Of a stretch of DNA of 64,000 nt, positions 45,788-54,445 are shown piece by piece (positions within the stretch are counted from its first letter, which is position 1; every line of letters starts with the position of its first letter). The stretch comes from an uncultured Lachnospiraceae bacterium (GTDB taxonomy: Bacteria; Bacillota; Clostridia; Lachnospirales; Lachnospiraceae). The notes under the pieces were generated by a model. It saw nothing but the letters and a program-made list of their open reading frames with translations, was not told the origin of the DNA and did not search any database. The position numbers and the translations under genes are program-made. Where the stretch lies: the NCBI GenBank assembly GCA_944381635.1, contig CALWLY010000007.1, positions 37,458-101,457 of the forward strand. Reading direction: 5' to 3'.

Positions 45788-48175
45788 ATGGATATTTTAA
45801 ATAAACTCAAAGAGGAACTGGGTGTAGAACGTTGGCAGGTGGAAGCGGCGGTCAAGCTCATTGATGAGGGAAACACCATTCCTTTTATCTCCCGTTACCG
45901 AAAAGAAGCTACCGGCGCGCTGAACGATGAAGTGCTGCGAAATCTTCACGAACGGCTTTCTTATCTGAGAAATCTGGAAGAGAAAAAGGAATCCGTGCTG
46001 GCTTCCATTTCCGAACAGGGACAGCTTACCGAAGAACTGAAAGAAAAAATTCTGGCGGCAGAAACTCTGGTGGTGGTAGAAGATTTATACAGACCCTATC
46101 GTCCCAAGAGAAAGACGAGAGCCAGTGTGGCTAAGGAAAAAGGTCTGGGACCTCTGGCGGATTTCATCATGGAGCAAAAGACCGAAGCGCCCCTTGAGAC
46201 GGAGGCGGCGCGCTATGTCAGCGAAGAAAAAGGCGTGGCAGACGAGAAGGAAGCTCTGGCAGGAGCCGCTGACATTTTGGCGGAAGCTATTTCCGACGAG
46301 GCAGACTACCGTATTTTTATCCGTGACCTGACCAGAAAAGAAGGAAAGCTTTTAAGCAGTGCCAAAGATGAGAAGACTGCCAGTGTATATGAAATGTACT
46401 ACAATTACGAGGAACCCATAAACCGTGTGGCAGGGCATCGCGTTCTGGCGTTAAACCGCGGAGAAAAGGAAAAGATTCTGACTGTGAAAGTGGAGGTTCC
46501 CGTGGAGCATATTTACCAGTATCTGGAGAAAAAAGTTATCACGGCGGAAAATCCTTTCACAACCCCTCTTTTAAAAGAAGTGAGCCGGGACAGCTATGAC
46601 AGACTGATCGGGCCCGCCATTGAAAGAGAGATCAGAAACGAGCTGACGGAATCCGCAGAGGACGGAGCAATTTCTGTTTTCGGAAAAAATCTGGAACAGC
46701 TTTTGATGCAGCCTCCTATTGCAGGAAAAGTAGTTCTTGGCTGGGACCCGGCTTTCCGTACCGGCTGCAAGCTGGCCGTGGTGGATGAAACCGGAAAAGT
46801 TCTGGATACGAAAGTAATCTATCCTACAGCGCCTCAGAATAAGGTGGAGGAATCCAAAAAAGAACTGAAAAAACTGATCGAAAAGTATAACGTTTCCCTG
46901 ATTTCCGTAGGAAACGGTACCGCGTCCAGAGAATCTGAGCAGGTAATCGTAGAGCTGTTAAAAGAGCTGGACAGACCGGTTCAGTATGTGATCGTAAACG
47001 AAGCCGGCGCCAGTGTATATTCTGCCAGCAAGCTGGCTACGGAAGAATTCCCTAATTTTGATGTGGGACAAAGAAGTGCGGCATCCATTGCCAGAAGACT
47101 GCAGGATCCGTTGGCAGAACTTGTAAAGATTGATCCCAAATCCATCGGTGTGGGACAGTACCAGCACGACATGAATCAGAAAAAACTGGGCGAAGCCTTA
47201 AATGGCGTGGTGGAAGACAGCGTAAACAAGGTAGGCGTGGACTTGAATACGGCATCTGCTTCCCTTCTGGAATACATTTCCGGTATCAGCAAAACCGTGG
47301 CGAAAAATATCGTGGAATACCGGGAGGCAAACGGACGGTTCACCGACCGCCGCCAGCTTCTGAAAGTTTCCAAGCTGGGACCCAAAGCCTTTGAACAGTG
47401 TGCCGGATTTATGAGGATTATGGATGGAGACAATCCGCTGGATGCCACCAGCGTTCACCCGGAATCCTACGAGGCTACCAGAAAACTTCTGGAAAAACTG
47501 GATCTCACCATGGAAGACATTAAAAAAATCCAGGCGGAGGCAGCAAAGAAAAAGCCTGCGGGAAGCGTAAAAGAAGCAGGTGAGAACAGACGGCAGGATA
47601 AAAAGGCGGCGAAGAAGCCTATGGTGATCCGAAACACCAATACAGCCATGGGAAAAGCGCTGGCAGCAGCTATGGGCTCCATGGTTCTGGAAGAAGATAA
47701 CAAAAAAGGCAAAAAGGCGGAAGAAAGTCAGCAGGCGGCATCCAAAACAGCGGTGAGCACCCTGGAAAGCCGTGTGAAGAACAAAGCAAAACTGGCCGAA
47801 GAGCTGGGAATCGGTGAGATAACACTGACCGATATTTTAAAAGAGCTGGAAAAACCCGCCCGTGACCCCAGAGAAGATATGCCGGCTCCTATTTTAAGAA
47901 GCGATGTGTTGGATATGAAAGACTTAAAGCCGGGCATGATTTTAAAAGGAACCGTCAGAAACGTCATCGACTTTGGCGTATTTGTGGACATCGGCGTTCA
48001 CCAGGACGGTCTTGTTCATATCAGCCAGATCACAGATCGTTTCATCAAACATCCGCTGGAGGCAGTCAGCGTAGGCGATGTGGTGGATGTGAAAGTACTG
48101 GATGTGGATCTTTCCAAAAAGAGAATCTCTTTGACCATGCGTCTTAACGAAAAACCTGTTTCCAATAAAAAATAG
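45788..48175 (+). CDS. tex: Tex family RNA-binding protein
   Basis: A 795-residue RNA-binding protein that in other bacteria affects transcription and toxin expression. Domain order: helix-turn-helix N-terminal region, YqgF/RuvC-like domain (about 320-450, VLGWDPAFRTGCKLAVVDETGK), helix-hairpin-helix region (about 490-560, GVDLNTASASLLEYISGIS) and a C-terminal S1 domain (about 710-785, GMILKGTVRNVIDFGVFVDIGVHQDGLVHISQI). A Lys/Ala-rich insertion at about 580-690 is longer than in many Tex proteins. ATG 45788 after AGGAAAGG fits the family start; upstream in-frame codons at 45680 are less likely. Confidence 0.93.
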   Translation: MDILNKLKEELGVERWQVEAAVKLIDEGNTIPFISRYRKEATGALNDEVLRNLHERLSYLRNLEEKKESVLASISEQGQLTEELKEKILAAETLVVVEDLYRPYRPKRKTRASVAKEKGLGPLADFIMEQKTEAPLETEAARYVSEEKGVADEKEALAGAADILAEAISDEADYRIFIRDLTRKEGKLLSSAKDEKTASVYEMYYNYEEPINRVAGHRVLALNRGEKEKILTVKVEVPVEHIYQYLEKKVITAENPFTTPLLKEVSRDSYDRLIGPAIEREIRNELTESAEDGAISVFGKNLEQLLMQPPIAGKVVLGWDPAFRTGCKLAVVDETGKVLDTKVIYPTAPQNKVEESKKELKKLIEKYNVSLISVGNGTASRESEQVIVELLKELDRPVQYVIVNEAGASVYSASKLATEEFPNFDVGQRSAASIARRLQDPLAELVKIDPKSIGVGQYQHDMNQKKLGEALNGVVEDSVNKVGVDLNTASASLLEYISGISKTVAKNIVEYREANGRFTDRRQLLKVSKLGPKAFEQCAGFMRIMDGDNPLDATSVHPESYEATRKLLEKLDLTMEDIKKIQAEAAKKKPAGSVKEAGENRRQDKKAAKKPMVIRNTNTAMGKALAAAMGSMVLEEDNKKGKKAEESQQAASKTAVSTLESRVKNKAKLAEELGIGEITLTDILKELEKPARDPREDMPAPILRSDVLDMKDLKPGMILKGTVRNVIDFGVFVDIGVHQDGLVHISQITDRFIKHPLEAVSVGDVVDVKVLDVDLSKKRISLTMRLNEKPVSNKK

Positions 48176-48184
48176 ATAAGGTTC

Positions 48185-48213
48185 TTGCATTTTTATCGCT
48201 CTGTGTTTATAAT
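48185..48213 (+). promoter_or_regulatory. Promoter of the riboswitch-ribU transcript
   Basis: TTGCAT, 17-base spacer, TATAAT, about 25 bases before the FMN aptamer. Confidence 0.82.
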
Positions 48214-48236
48214 AACAGAGTAAAAAGAAAGAAAAA

Positions 48237-48393
48237 TTCTTCGGGGTTGGGTGAAATTCCCTACTGGCGGTGATGCTTTCTGCAGGTTTTCCGAAAGGAA
48301 TCCGGCAGGAAAAGATAAGTCCGCGACCCGCTTTGGCGGCTGATGCCGGTGAGAAACCGGAACCAACAGTAAAGTCTGGATGAAAGAAGAAGC
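48237..48393 (+). promoter_or_regulatory. FMN riboswitch (RFN element)
   Basis: All six conserved blocks are seen in order: CTTCGGGG, GGGTGAAATTCCCTACTGGC, the variable arm, GTCCGCGACCCG, CTGATGCCGGTGAGAAACCGG and CCAACAGTAAAGTCTGGATG. FMN binding should favour the terminator at 48475 and switch off ribU. It accounts for the 48176-48614 gap. Confidence 0.96.
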
Positions 48394-48474
48394 ATAGCAA
48401 AAACAGGCAGGCGCCGCTTGTTTGTGCATCGTTTTTTGACTGTGTATGGCAGTGAAAGAGACAGAGAATGCTGT

Positions 48475-48507
48475 AATCCCGGAATATTTTTATTCCGGGA
48501 TTTTTTA
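48475..48507 (+). terminator. Riboswitch expression-platform terminator
   Basis: AATCCCGGAATA pairs with TATTCCGGGATT around a TTT loop, then a T-run, 80 bases after the aptamer and 108 before ribU. Confidence 0.88.
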
Positions 48508-48614
48508 TGTGATGGGAAAGGAACTTTCTTATCGTATAAGGATAGCAAATCACACTGTATCAGTCATTCTTTTTTGGAGAATTTTCCTTTCGGAAAAAGA
48601 AAGGGAGAGAAATT

Positions 48615-49346
48615 ATGAACTCATTTTTACAGGCAGTAGCGGATAACGCACTATTTTTTATTCAATTCATGGCTCTGGTAGTCCTCATGTTCCTGATTGC
48701 TTATGGGATGGAAAAAGCAGCAAGAAAGAAACAGGATCAGAAAGGCAGGATTCTTTCCACAAGAACGCTGGCCCTGGTGGGTATGTTTTCAGCGATAGCT
48801 ACCATCTTGCATGTCCTGGATTTCCCGGTTCCTTTTGCACCGCCTTTTTACAAGCTGGACTTCAGTGAACTTCCGGTTTTGATCGCCACCTTTGCCTTCG
48901 GACCAGTGGCCGGTGTGATGACGGAATTCTGCAAGATTATTTTGAAACTTTTATTTAAAGGAACGGATACCGCTTTCGTAGGAGATCTGGCGAATTTCCT
49001 GATCGGATGCAGTCTCCTTCTTCCCGCTTCCGCCCTTTATATGCACAAAAAAACAAGAAAGAACGCCATTGCAGGGGCGGCTCTCGGAACTTTGGTGATG
49101 ACGGTGTTCGGCACGGCTTTTAATGCTATTTATCTGATACCCAAATTTTCCGAACTTTACGGAATGCCCATAGATTCCATTGTGGCTATGGGAACAGCAA
49201 TTCACCCGTCCATCGACAGCGTATGGCCTCTTGCCATTCTGTGCGTGGCCCCGCTGAATCTGGTAAAAGGTGCGGTCATTTCGCTTTTGACCGTTCTCAT
49301 ATACAAAAAAATCAGCCCTATTATTAAATACGAACACAAATCCTGA
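48615..49346 (+). CDS. ribU: Riboflavin ECF transporter S component
   Basis: The substrate-binding membrane subunit that imports riboflavin together with a shared EcfAA'T module encoded elsewhere. The 243-residue protein has about six hydrophobic segments. The N-terminal helix (residues 8-30) and a linker precede the RibU core: LALVGMFSAIATILHVLDFPVPFAPPFYKLDFSELPVLIATFAFGPVAG. The FMN riboswitch upstream supports the substrate. The extra N-terminal segment makes it longer than the usual 190-210 residues. GGGAGAGAA precedes the ATG. Confidence 0.94.
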   Translation: MNSFLQAVADNALFFIQFMALVVLMFLIAYGMEKAARKKQDQKGRILSTRTLALVGMFSAIATILHVLDFPVPFAPPFYKLDFSELPVLIATFAFGPVAGVMTEFCKIILKLLFKGTDTAFVGDLANFLIGCSLLLPASALYMHKKTRKNAIAGAALGTLVMTVFGTAFNAIYLIPKFSELYGMPIDSIVAMGTAIHPSIDSVWPLAILCVAPLNLVKGAVISLLTVLIYKKISPIIKYEHKS

Positions 49347-49360
49347 GAGATCAGGGCAAA

Positions 49361-49387
49361 AGGAGGATTTCGTAATCCTCCTTTTTT
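49361..49387 (+). terminator. Terminator of ribU
   Basis: AGGAGGAT pairs with ATCCTCCT across TTCGTA, then six T residues that also begin repeat copy D. Confidence 0.88.
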
Positions 49388-49517
49388 ATACGGTAGGAAA
49401 CTTCATTTCCTACCGTATAAAAAAGGACGCTCCGCTGTAGATGCGCACTCGCGCGAAAGGTAACCATTGCCTGACGGCATCGCGCTCGGCGCGAGTGTGC
49501 GCTGTAGCGCACACTTA
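49382..49517 (+). repeat. Terminator-linked dispersed repeat, copy D
   Basis: First hairpin TTTTTTATACGGTAGGAAA with its perfect inverse (19 bp, 49382-49400/49406-49424), then GGACGCTCCGCTGTAGATGC, a shorter core and GAGTGTGCG...CGCACACT. Confidence 0.85.
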
Positions 49518-49576
49518 TTTATACAGCAGGAAAGTCCCTTTCCTGCTGTATAAAAAAACGCTCCTCAGTGGATGCT
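49518..49576 (+). repeat. Truncated tandem copy (D2) of the dispersed repeat
   Basis: A new hairpin TATACAGCAGGAAAG...CTTTCCTGCTGTATA (about 49520-49552), then AAAAAAACGCTCCTCAGTGG, and the copy ends. Its stem sequence is unlike that of copy D, although the two are adjacent. Confidence 0.75.
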
Positions 49577-49619
49577 GTTTAAAATATAGAATAGTGTAAG
49601 AAGAGGCGAGAATTGTTTC

Positions 49620-49648
49620 TTGCACCGGGTATAAAAAAAGTGTATAGT
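49620..49648 (+). promoter_or_regulatory. Promoter of the GH31 gene
   Basis: TTGCAC, 17-base spacer, TATAGT, about 45 bases before the start codon. Confidence 0.75.
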
Positions 49649-49692
49649 GCAGTCAGAATAAAAAAAGTGATACAGGAAACGGAGGATGCTTT

Positions 49693-52077
49693 ATGGGCAT
49701 GGAAAAATACAGAGTGAAAGCAAATCCCCGGTGCTGCGAGGAATCGGTGGTGCAGGGAGAATGTTACAGGATCAGTGTGCTGACGCCCAGCCTTCTGCGT
49801 CTGGAGTATGCGCCGGACGGAATCTTTGAAGACAGAGCCACACAGATGGTATATAACCGTGATTTTCCGCCGGCAAAATTCAGAACACTGGAGCGGAACG
49901 GGGAACTGGAGCTGTTTACGGAAAGGCTGCATCTGACCTACAATAAAAAAGAATTTTCTCCAAACGGATTAAAGATCAGCGTGGCAGGAGGAAAAGGCTG
50001 GGGAGCAAACTGGAATTACGGGGATACCCTTTGCGATTTGCTTGGAACAGCAAGAACCCTGGACGAGGCGGACGGTCCCGTGCCGTTGGAGCATGGGATT
50101 TTATCCAGAGCCGGTTTTTCCGTGGTAGATGACAGTAACACTATGGTATTGACAGAAGACGGCTTTGTTGCGCCCAGAGACGGCGGAAAAAAGGACCTTT
50201 ACTTTTTTGGCTATGGCCATGATTATGCTCAGTGTATGAGGGATTTTTATAAATTATGCGGAAAAACCCCTCTTTTGCCAAGATACGCATTGGGAAACTG
50301 GTGGAGCCGTTATCATAAGTATACGGAAGAAGAGTACAAAGAGCTCATGGAGCGGTTTGAAAAAGAAAAACTGCCTTTTTCCGTGGCAGTTATCGATATA
50401 GACTGGCACCTGGTGGAGATTGATCCAAAGTATGGAACCGGATGGACCGGGTATACCTGGAACCGCGATTTCTTTCCGGATCCGAAAGAATTTCTGGATT
50501 GGCTGCATGAACAGAATCTGAAGGTAACTTTGAATGTACACCCGGCAGACGGCATCCGGGGCCATGAGGAGGCTTACGAAGCGGTGGCGCAGGCTATGGG
50601 AATCGACCCGAAAACAGAGGAACCGGTGCAGTTTGACCCGGCCAATCCCCGCTTTCTGGAAGTTTATTTTGACAAAGTGCATCATCCCCTGGAAGACGAA
50701 GGCGTGGATTTCTGGTGGGTGGACTGGCAGCAGGGAAACACCACCAAAATTCCGGGTCTGGATCCTTTGTGGATGTTAAACCACTATCACTATATGGACA
50801 GCCGGAGAGACGGAAAAAGGGGACTGACCTTTTCCCGTTATGCTGGAGTGGGAAGTCATCGTTATCCGGTGGGATTTTCCGGAGACAGCTATATCACATG
50901 GGAATCTCTTGATTTTCAGCCCTATTTTACAGCCAATGCCAGCAATGTGGGATACGGCTGGTGGAGTCATGACATCGGCGGACATATGGGAGGAAGCCGG
51001 GACGATGAACTGGCGGCAAGATGGGTGCAGTTTGGAGTCTTTTCGCCCATTAACCGTCTGCACAGCTCCAACAACGATTTTAATTCCAAAGAACCCTGGA
51101 GATTCGGGCGCAATGCCAGAATTACCATGGAAAAATTCCTGCGTCTGCGCCACGAGATGATTCCCTACCTGTACACCATGAACCGGTATGCCAGCCGGGA
51201 CGCTCAGCCGCTGGTGCGCCCGCTTTACTGGGAGGAGCCGGAAAATGACATCTGCTATGAGCTGAAAAATGAATACTATTTCGGAACCCAGATGCTCGTT
51301 TCCCCCATTACCCGGCCTGAGGACAGAGAGGCCTGCGTGGCGGAGACCCCAGTCTGGCTTCCCAAAGGAATCTGGTTTGACTTCTTTACAGGAACGGTTT
51401 ACACCGGAGGACGCCGGATAAAAATGTACCGTAGCCTGGAGGATATGCCGGTGCTTGTCAAAGCAGGAGGAATCGTACCTTTTGCCGTAAACGGAGAAAA
51501 TGTGAACGATACATCCAATCCGGAACATTTAAAAATTATGGTCTTTCCGGAAGCAGAAGGCAGTTTTTCTCTGTGGGAAGACAATGACGCTGCCGAGGAT
51601 CTGGATGAAAACTGGGCAGAAACTTACATGGAACTTAAAAATGAGGAGGACAGGAGTGAGTTTGTGATTCACCCTGCAAAAGGAAATCTTTCCATCATCC
51701 CTGGAGAAAGAAAATTTACGGTATGCTTTCGCTGCGTCAAGGAAGCATCTGTGTATGTAGAAGGGGCAAAAGCCGCTGTCTCTTATGACAGGAAGGAAAG
51801 GACGCTGACCGTAGAGCTAGAGACAACGCCGGTATCCGGAGAAATCCGCATAATCGCAGAAAATGGATTCCTGACGGCGCCCAACCCTATGGAAGAAAAA
51901 ATCTATGACCTTCTCAACAATGCCCAGATATCCTATGATCTGAAAGCAAAAGCTTATGATGCGGTAAAACAGCAGAAAGAAGCGGCTGTGGCAACGATTC
52001 TTTCCCTAGGCCTGAACCGTACCCTGGAAGGAGCCATTGTGGAAATTTTAAATGCCTCTGTGGGGGAGGTGCTGTAG
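49693..52077 (+). CDS. GH31 alpha-glucosidase/alpha-xylosidase family enzyme
   Basis: A 794-residue glycoside hydrolase predicted to cut alpha-linked glucose or xylose from the non-reducing end. The catalytic (beta/alpha)8 barrel runs from about 195 to 535. The nucleophile should be Asp344 in WWVDWQQGN and the acid/base Asp398 in SGDSYITW. It lacks a signal peptide, so acts inside the cell. Beta domains follow to about 705, then a helical C-terminal extension (about 725-794) not typical of the family. ATG 49693 follows GGAGGA by 6 bases. The WVDWQQG variant belongs to a subgroup related to sulfoquinovosidase-distant clades, so the exact sugar is uncertain. Confidence 0.9.
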   Translation: MGMEKYRVKANPRCCEESVVQGECYRISVLTPSLLRLEYAPDGIFEDRATQMVYNRDFPPAKFRTLERNGELELFTERLHLTYNKKEFSPNGLKISVAGGKGWGANWNYGDTLCDLLGTARTLDEADGPVPLEHGILSRAGFSVVDDSNTMVLTEDGFVAPRDGGKKDLYFFGYGHDYAQCMRDFYKLCGKTPLLPRYALGNWWSRYHKYTEEEYKELMERFEKEKLPFSVAVIDIDWHLVEIDPKYGTGWTGYTWNRDFFPDPKEFLDWLHEQNLKVTLNVHPADGIRGHEEAYEAVAQAMGIDPKTEEPVQFDPANPRFLEVYFDKVHHPLEDEGVDFWWVDWQQGNTTKIPGLDPLWMLNHYHYMDSRRDGKRGLTFSRYAGVGSHRYPVGFSGDSYITWESLDFQPYFTANASNVGYGWWSHDIGGHMGGSRDDELAARWVQFGVFSPINRLHSSNNDFNSKEPWRFGRNARITMEKFLRLRHEMIPYLYTMNRYASRDAQPLVRPLYWEEPENDICYELKNEYYFGTQMLVSPITRPEDREACVAETPVWLPKGIWFDFFTGTVYTGGRRIKMYRSLEDMPVLVKAGGIVPFAVNGENVNDTSNPEHLKIMVFPEAEGSFSLWEDNDAAEDLDENWAETYMELKNEEDRSEFVIHPAKGNLSIIPGERKFTVCFRCVKEASVYVEGAKAAVSYDRKERTLTVELETTPVSGEIRIIAENGFLTAPNPMEEKIYDLLNNAQISYDLKAKAYDAVKQQKEAAVATILSLGLNRTLEGAIVEILNASVGEVL

Positions 52078-52180
52078 CCCACAGACCCAAAAATCCCAAG
52101 GCATCCCGGGAGCAAAGGCTTTTGAATCGAGCATCATAAAATTACAATAAAATCGGAATAAACTTAGAGTCAAAGAAAGA

Positions 52181-52290
52181 GGACGTTCGGAAATCCCCTT
52201 ACGGTTGTCTGTCCTGCATTTTAGAAAGATGATTTTTTCTAAAATGTGGGTACATAGACAACTGCAGGTGCTTTCCGGACGTTTTTTATA
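52181..52290 (+). ncRNA. Nested-stem RNA-like element ending in a T-run
   Basis: Outer stem 52183-52193 with 52272-52282 (11 bp, one G-T), middle stem GTTGTCT (52204-52210) with AGACAAC (52256-52262), inner stem 52217-52227 with 52236-52246 (11 bp). CCTGCA (52213-52218) can also pair with TGCAGG (52263-52268), a possible pseudoknot. TTTTTTATA follows the outer stem. It matches no RNA family I can name; it could be a small RNA, a leader or a palindromic repeat. It fills most of the 52078-52381 gap. Confidence 0.5.
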
Positions 52291-52381
52291 TAATGGTCTG
52301 CAAATAAAAATTCAATAGGAAAAAGTTGACATTATACAGGGGGGGTAAAATAAGTAAAACTGAGAAGGAGAAAGTGAAGAA

Positions 52382-52786
52382 ATGATGATGTCATTTTTAA
52401 AGAAATTGTTTGAAAATAACGATTGTGACGGAAGGGATGAGCAGACTCTTGACTGGGTAGTATCTGTTCTCAAAAGGATTGAAGAAGCAAATACAGAACT
52501 AAGATTTTTTTCATGTAGTGTTCAGGTCGCATATGGAAATAACGTAGTAATTAGTTTGATGGAAAATTATGATGGGATGCTTTCTAAATATGGAGTGAAG
52601 TATGGGCTGGACAAATCTTTTATTCTTGGAGAGCTGGATATATATACTTCCAGACTTAAACCACATATAGTGGGAAATAGAAGGCAATTTCTCAATCGAT
52701 TGGAACGATTATTAAAAGAAAATCAAATAATGGGGTATAAGCGTATTGACAAGTATGACGTATTGGAGAAACATTTCGATAACTGA
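52382..52786 (+). CDS. Hypothetical protein
   Basis: A 134-residue mostly helical protein with no signal peptide, membrane helix or motif that I recognise. It opens with three ATG codons in a row after AAGGAG, so the exact start may be 52382, 52385 or 52388. Features: an acidic N-terminal stretch, a central segment MLSKYGVKYGLDKSFILGELDIY and a basic C-terminus (NRRQFLNRLERLLKENQIMGYKRIDKYD). It is AT-rich relative to neighbours. It lies 32 bases before a CFI-box protein gene and may form a two-gene unit with it. Confidence 0.65.
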   Translation: MMMSFLKKLFENNDCDGRDEQTLDWVVSVLKRIEEANTELRFFSCSVQVAYGNNVVISLMENYDGMLSKYGVKYGLDKSFILGELDIYTSRLKPHIVGNRRQFLNRLERLLKENQIMGYKRIDKYDVLEKHFDN

Positions 52787-52818
52787 TTTGAAGAAAATGT
52801 TAGATGAGGAATAAAAAA

Positions 52819-53310
52819 ATGGGAGATTACGTAGAAAAGTATAAGTGTGGCTCGTGTAGATATTTTGAATATGCCGGTCGTTATGAAAAGGGATATTGTT
52901 CTTGGTATCGTACTTATTATCATGCAGATGAGGAATGCAATCATTGGGAGCAGAAAGAAAATATGGAATCGTCAGGAGGCTGCTTTTTCACATCGGCTTG
53001 CTGTACATATAAGGGATTGCCAGATGATTGCGAAGAGTTGACAATAATGCGAAATTTTAGAGATACAAAACTTCAGAAAACGGAATGGGGGAAGAAATGT
53101 ATTGAACTGTATTATCGAGAAGCTCCTTTGATTTTGCAGAGGATTGAAAGGCACTCCCAGAGGGAGCAGATTTTTGAGAAAATTTATTCAGAAATCAGGC
53201 AGATTGTGAAATTGGTAAAGACAGAAATGGATCAGGAGGCGGTTATTCGGTATTTGCTTATGGTAATGGAAGCGGATATAAATTCTAGAGAAAATACCAT
53301 ACAAAAATGA
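52819..53310 (+). CDS. Cysteine-rich CFI-box-CTERM-like protein
   Basis: A 163-residue soluble protein with two parts. The N-terminal half has KCGSCRYFEY...KGYCSWYRTYYHADEECNHW, a four-cysteine cluster that probably binds zinc. The middle GCFFTSACCTYKGLPDDCEELTIMRNFRDTKL matches the CFI-box motif (C-F/Y-I-T-T-A-x-C ... DDCxELxxxRxFRD) usually found at protein C-termini. A helical tail follows. ATG 52819 was preferred to 52804 because GAGGA is 8 bases before it. Function unknown; forms a likely unit with the upstream gene. It ends at a strong terminator. Confidence 0.75.
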   Translation: MGDYVEKYKCGSCRYFEYAGRYEKGYCSWYRTYYHADEECNHWEQKENMESSGGCFFTSACCTYKGLPDDCEELTIMRNFRDTKLQKTEWGKKCIELYYREAPLILQRIERHSQREQIFEKIYSEIRQIVKLVKTEMDQEAVIRYLLMVMEADINSRENTIQK

Positions 53311-53333
53311 ATAAAATTGTATATGAGTAAACG

Positions 53334-53385
53334 AAAAATCCTTTTCGGAAGAATTCCCATGTGGATTGTCCGAAAGGGATTTTTT
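53334..53385 (+). terminator. Terminator of the CFI-box gene
   Basis: AAAAATCCTTTTCGGA pairs with TCCGAAAGGGATTTTT (one G-T) around an 18-base loop. Confidence 0.85.
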
Positions 53386-54135
53386 ATGGACAGCATGCAA
53401 AATCTGTTCAGAAAGAGTATAAAATAAGCCGTTTTATGGCATCATATTATATTGCGCATTATGATGCCAATCCTTGTCAAAAATTTCTTGTAGCACAGTC
53501 TTTGCTTCACTCCTTGTATCGTAGTCAATCAGCATTACTGTCAAGGTTTAAATACATTATTGTCAGAAGCAATGATGACGTACGGCTTCCTTATTAGTCT
53601 TCCCAATTGAGCAACCAAGTCTTTCACCATATCTGCTCTAACAATGCGGAGTGTAGTTCCAGTAGTTTTAATTACAGCAAAAAATTAAAAGAGTTTTAAA
53701 CAGGGAAAATATGTACTAAGAACCAAACCATCGGAAAACGTTAGTTTCGTAGGCAACAGAATGATAGATATTACGATTATTGCGGAAGGGATCCAAATAT
53801 TCTTTTATCAGTCCGTAGTAAATGCGAAGAAATTTATTTGTTTTCGTGAGTATGTCGTGGACATAGTAAGGATTACTTTGTGTCTGCTTTTTGTTTATAA
53901 ACAAGTATACAGATTATCCTGAGACTGTGTTTTGACAAGGACACCTCACAAAGTACACTATATACACTGTGACAGGCAATGCGCGCGATGAGAAATGTTT
54001 GTAAGAAATTTTCTGCAGTGCTATTTTGAAGAGGGAAAACCACAGCACTGTAAGGCACGTTTAGAAAAAATTAAGAAATCTTTCAGGAACCTTAGAAGGA
54101 TAAAATATCATAAAAGTAGTACGATGATACCACCA
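53386..54135. other. Gene-poor AT-rich stretch
   Basis: 750 bases without a gene I can support. Short open frames exist on both strands (for example minus 53716-53904, INKKQTQSNPYYVHDIL... with an ordinary amino-acid mix) but none has a start signal or recognisable motif. It is probably decayed sequence. Confidence 0.55.
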
Positions 54136-54190
54136 GGGGCAAAAGGTCACGCGTTTCATGCTTGCATAGAAAAGCGGGATGTTTTGCCCC
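54136..54190. repeat. Palindromic repeat, degenerate copy 1
   Basis: GGGGCAAAAGGTCACGC and a 3' arm GCGGGATGTTTTGCCCC that pairs only at its outer part, around a loop with CATGCTTGCAT. Shares 31 bases of its left side with the copy at 54294. Confidence 0.75.
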
Positions 54191-54293
54191 GCAAAACATG
54201 AGAAAGGAGCCCGAACAGGGCGGAATTCGAATGTTTTCAGGATTTCGAGAGCACGAAGTGCGGAGAAATCCGTGGTATCTGGTATCAATGAAA

Positions 54294-54346
54294 GGGCAAA
54301 AGGTCACGCGTTTCATGCTTGCATGGAAAAGCGTGACCTTTTGCCC
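54294..54346. repeat. Palindromic repeat, perfect copy 2
   Basis: GGGCAAAAGGTCACGC (54294-54309) pairs perfectly with 54331-54346 over 16 bases; the 21-base loop itself contains CATGC/GCATG. It lies 40 bases before the ABC operon promoter. Confidence 0.8.
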
Positions 54347-54385
54347 CGCGGTACAGTAAAAAACAAAGATATTTTCAGGTAATTG

Positions 54386-54414
54386 TTGACAAGTGCCGGG
54401 AAAAGTATTACTGT
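54386..54414 (+). promoter_or_regulatory. Promoter of the MacAB-like operon
   Basis: Perfect TTGACA, 17-base spacer, TACTGT; weak -10, so may need an activator. Confidence 0.5.
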
Positions 54415-54445
54415 ATTAGTTGAATAATACAAAGAGGAGAAAAAA

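Noticed and set aside
53361..53597. Plus frame after the CFI-box terminator
   Set aside because: Starts inside the terminator hairpin, has no ribosome-binding site and no recognisable motif.
54061..54382. Several short frames on both strands across the palindromes
   Set aside because: They are readings of the GGGGCAAAAGGTCACGC repeats in different frames.
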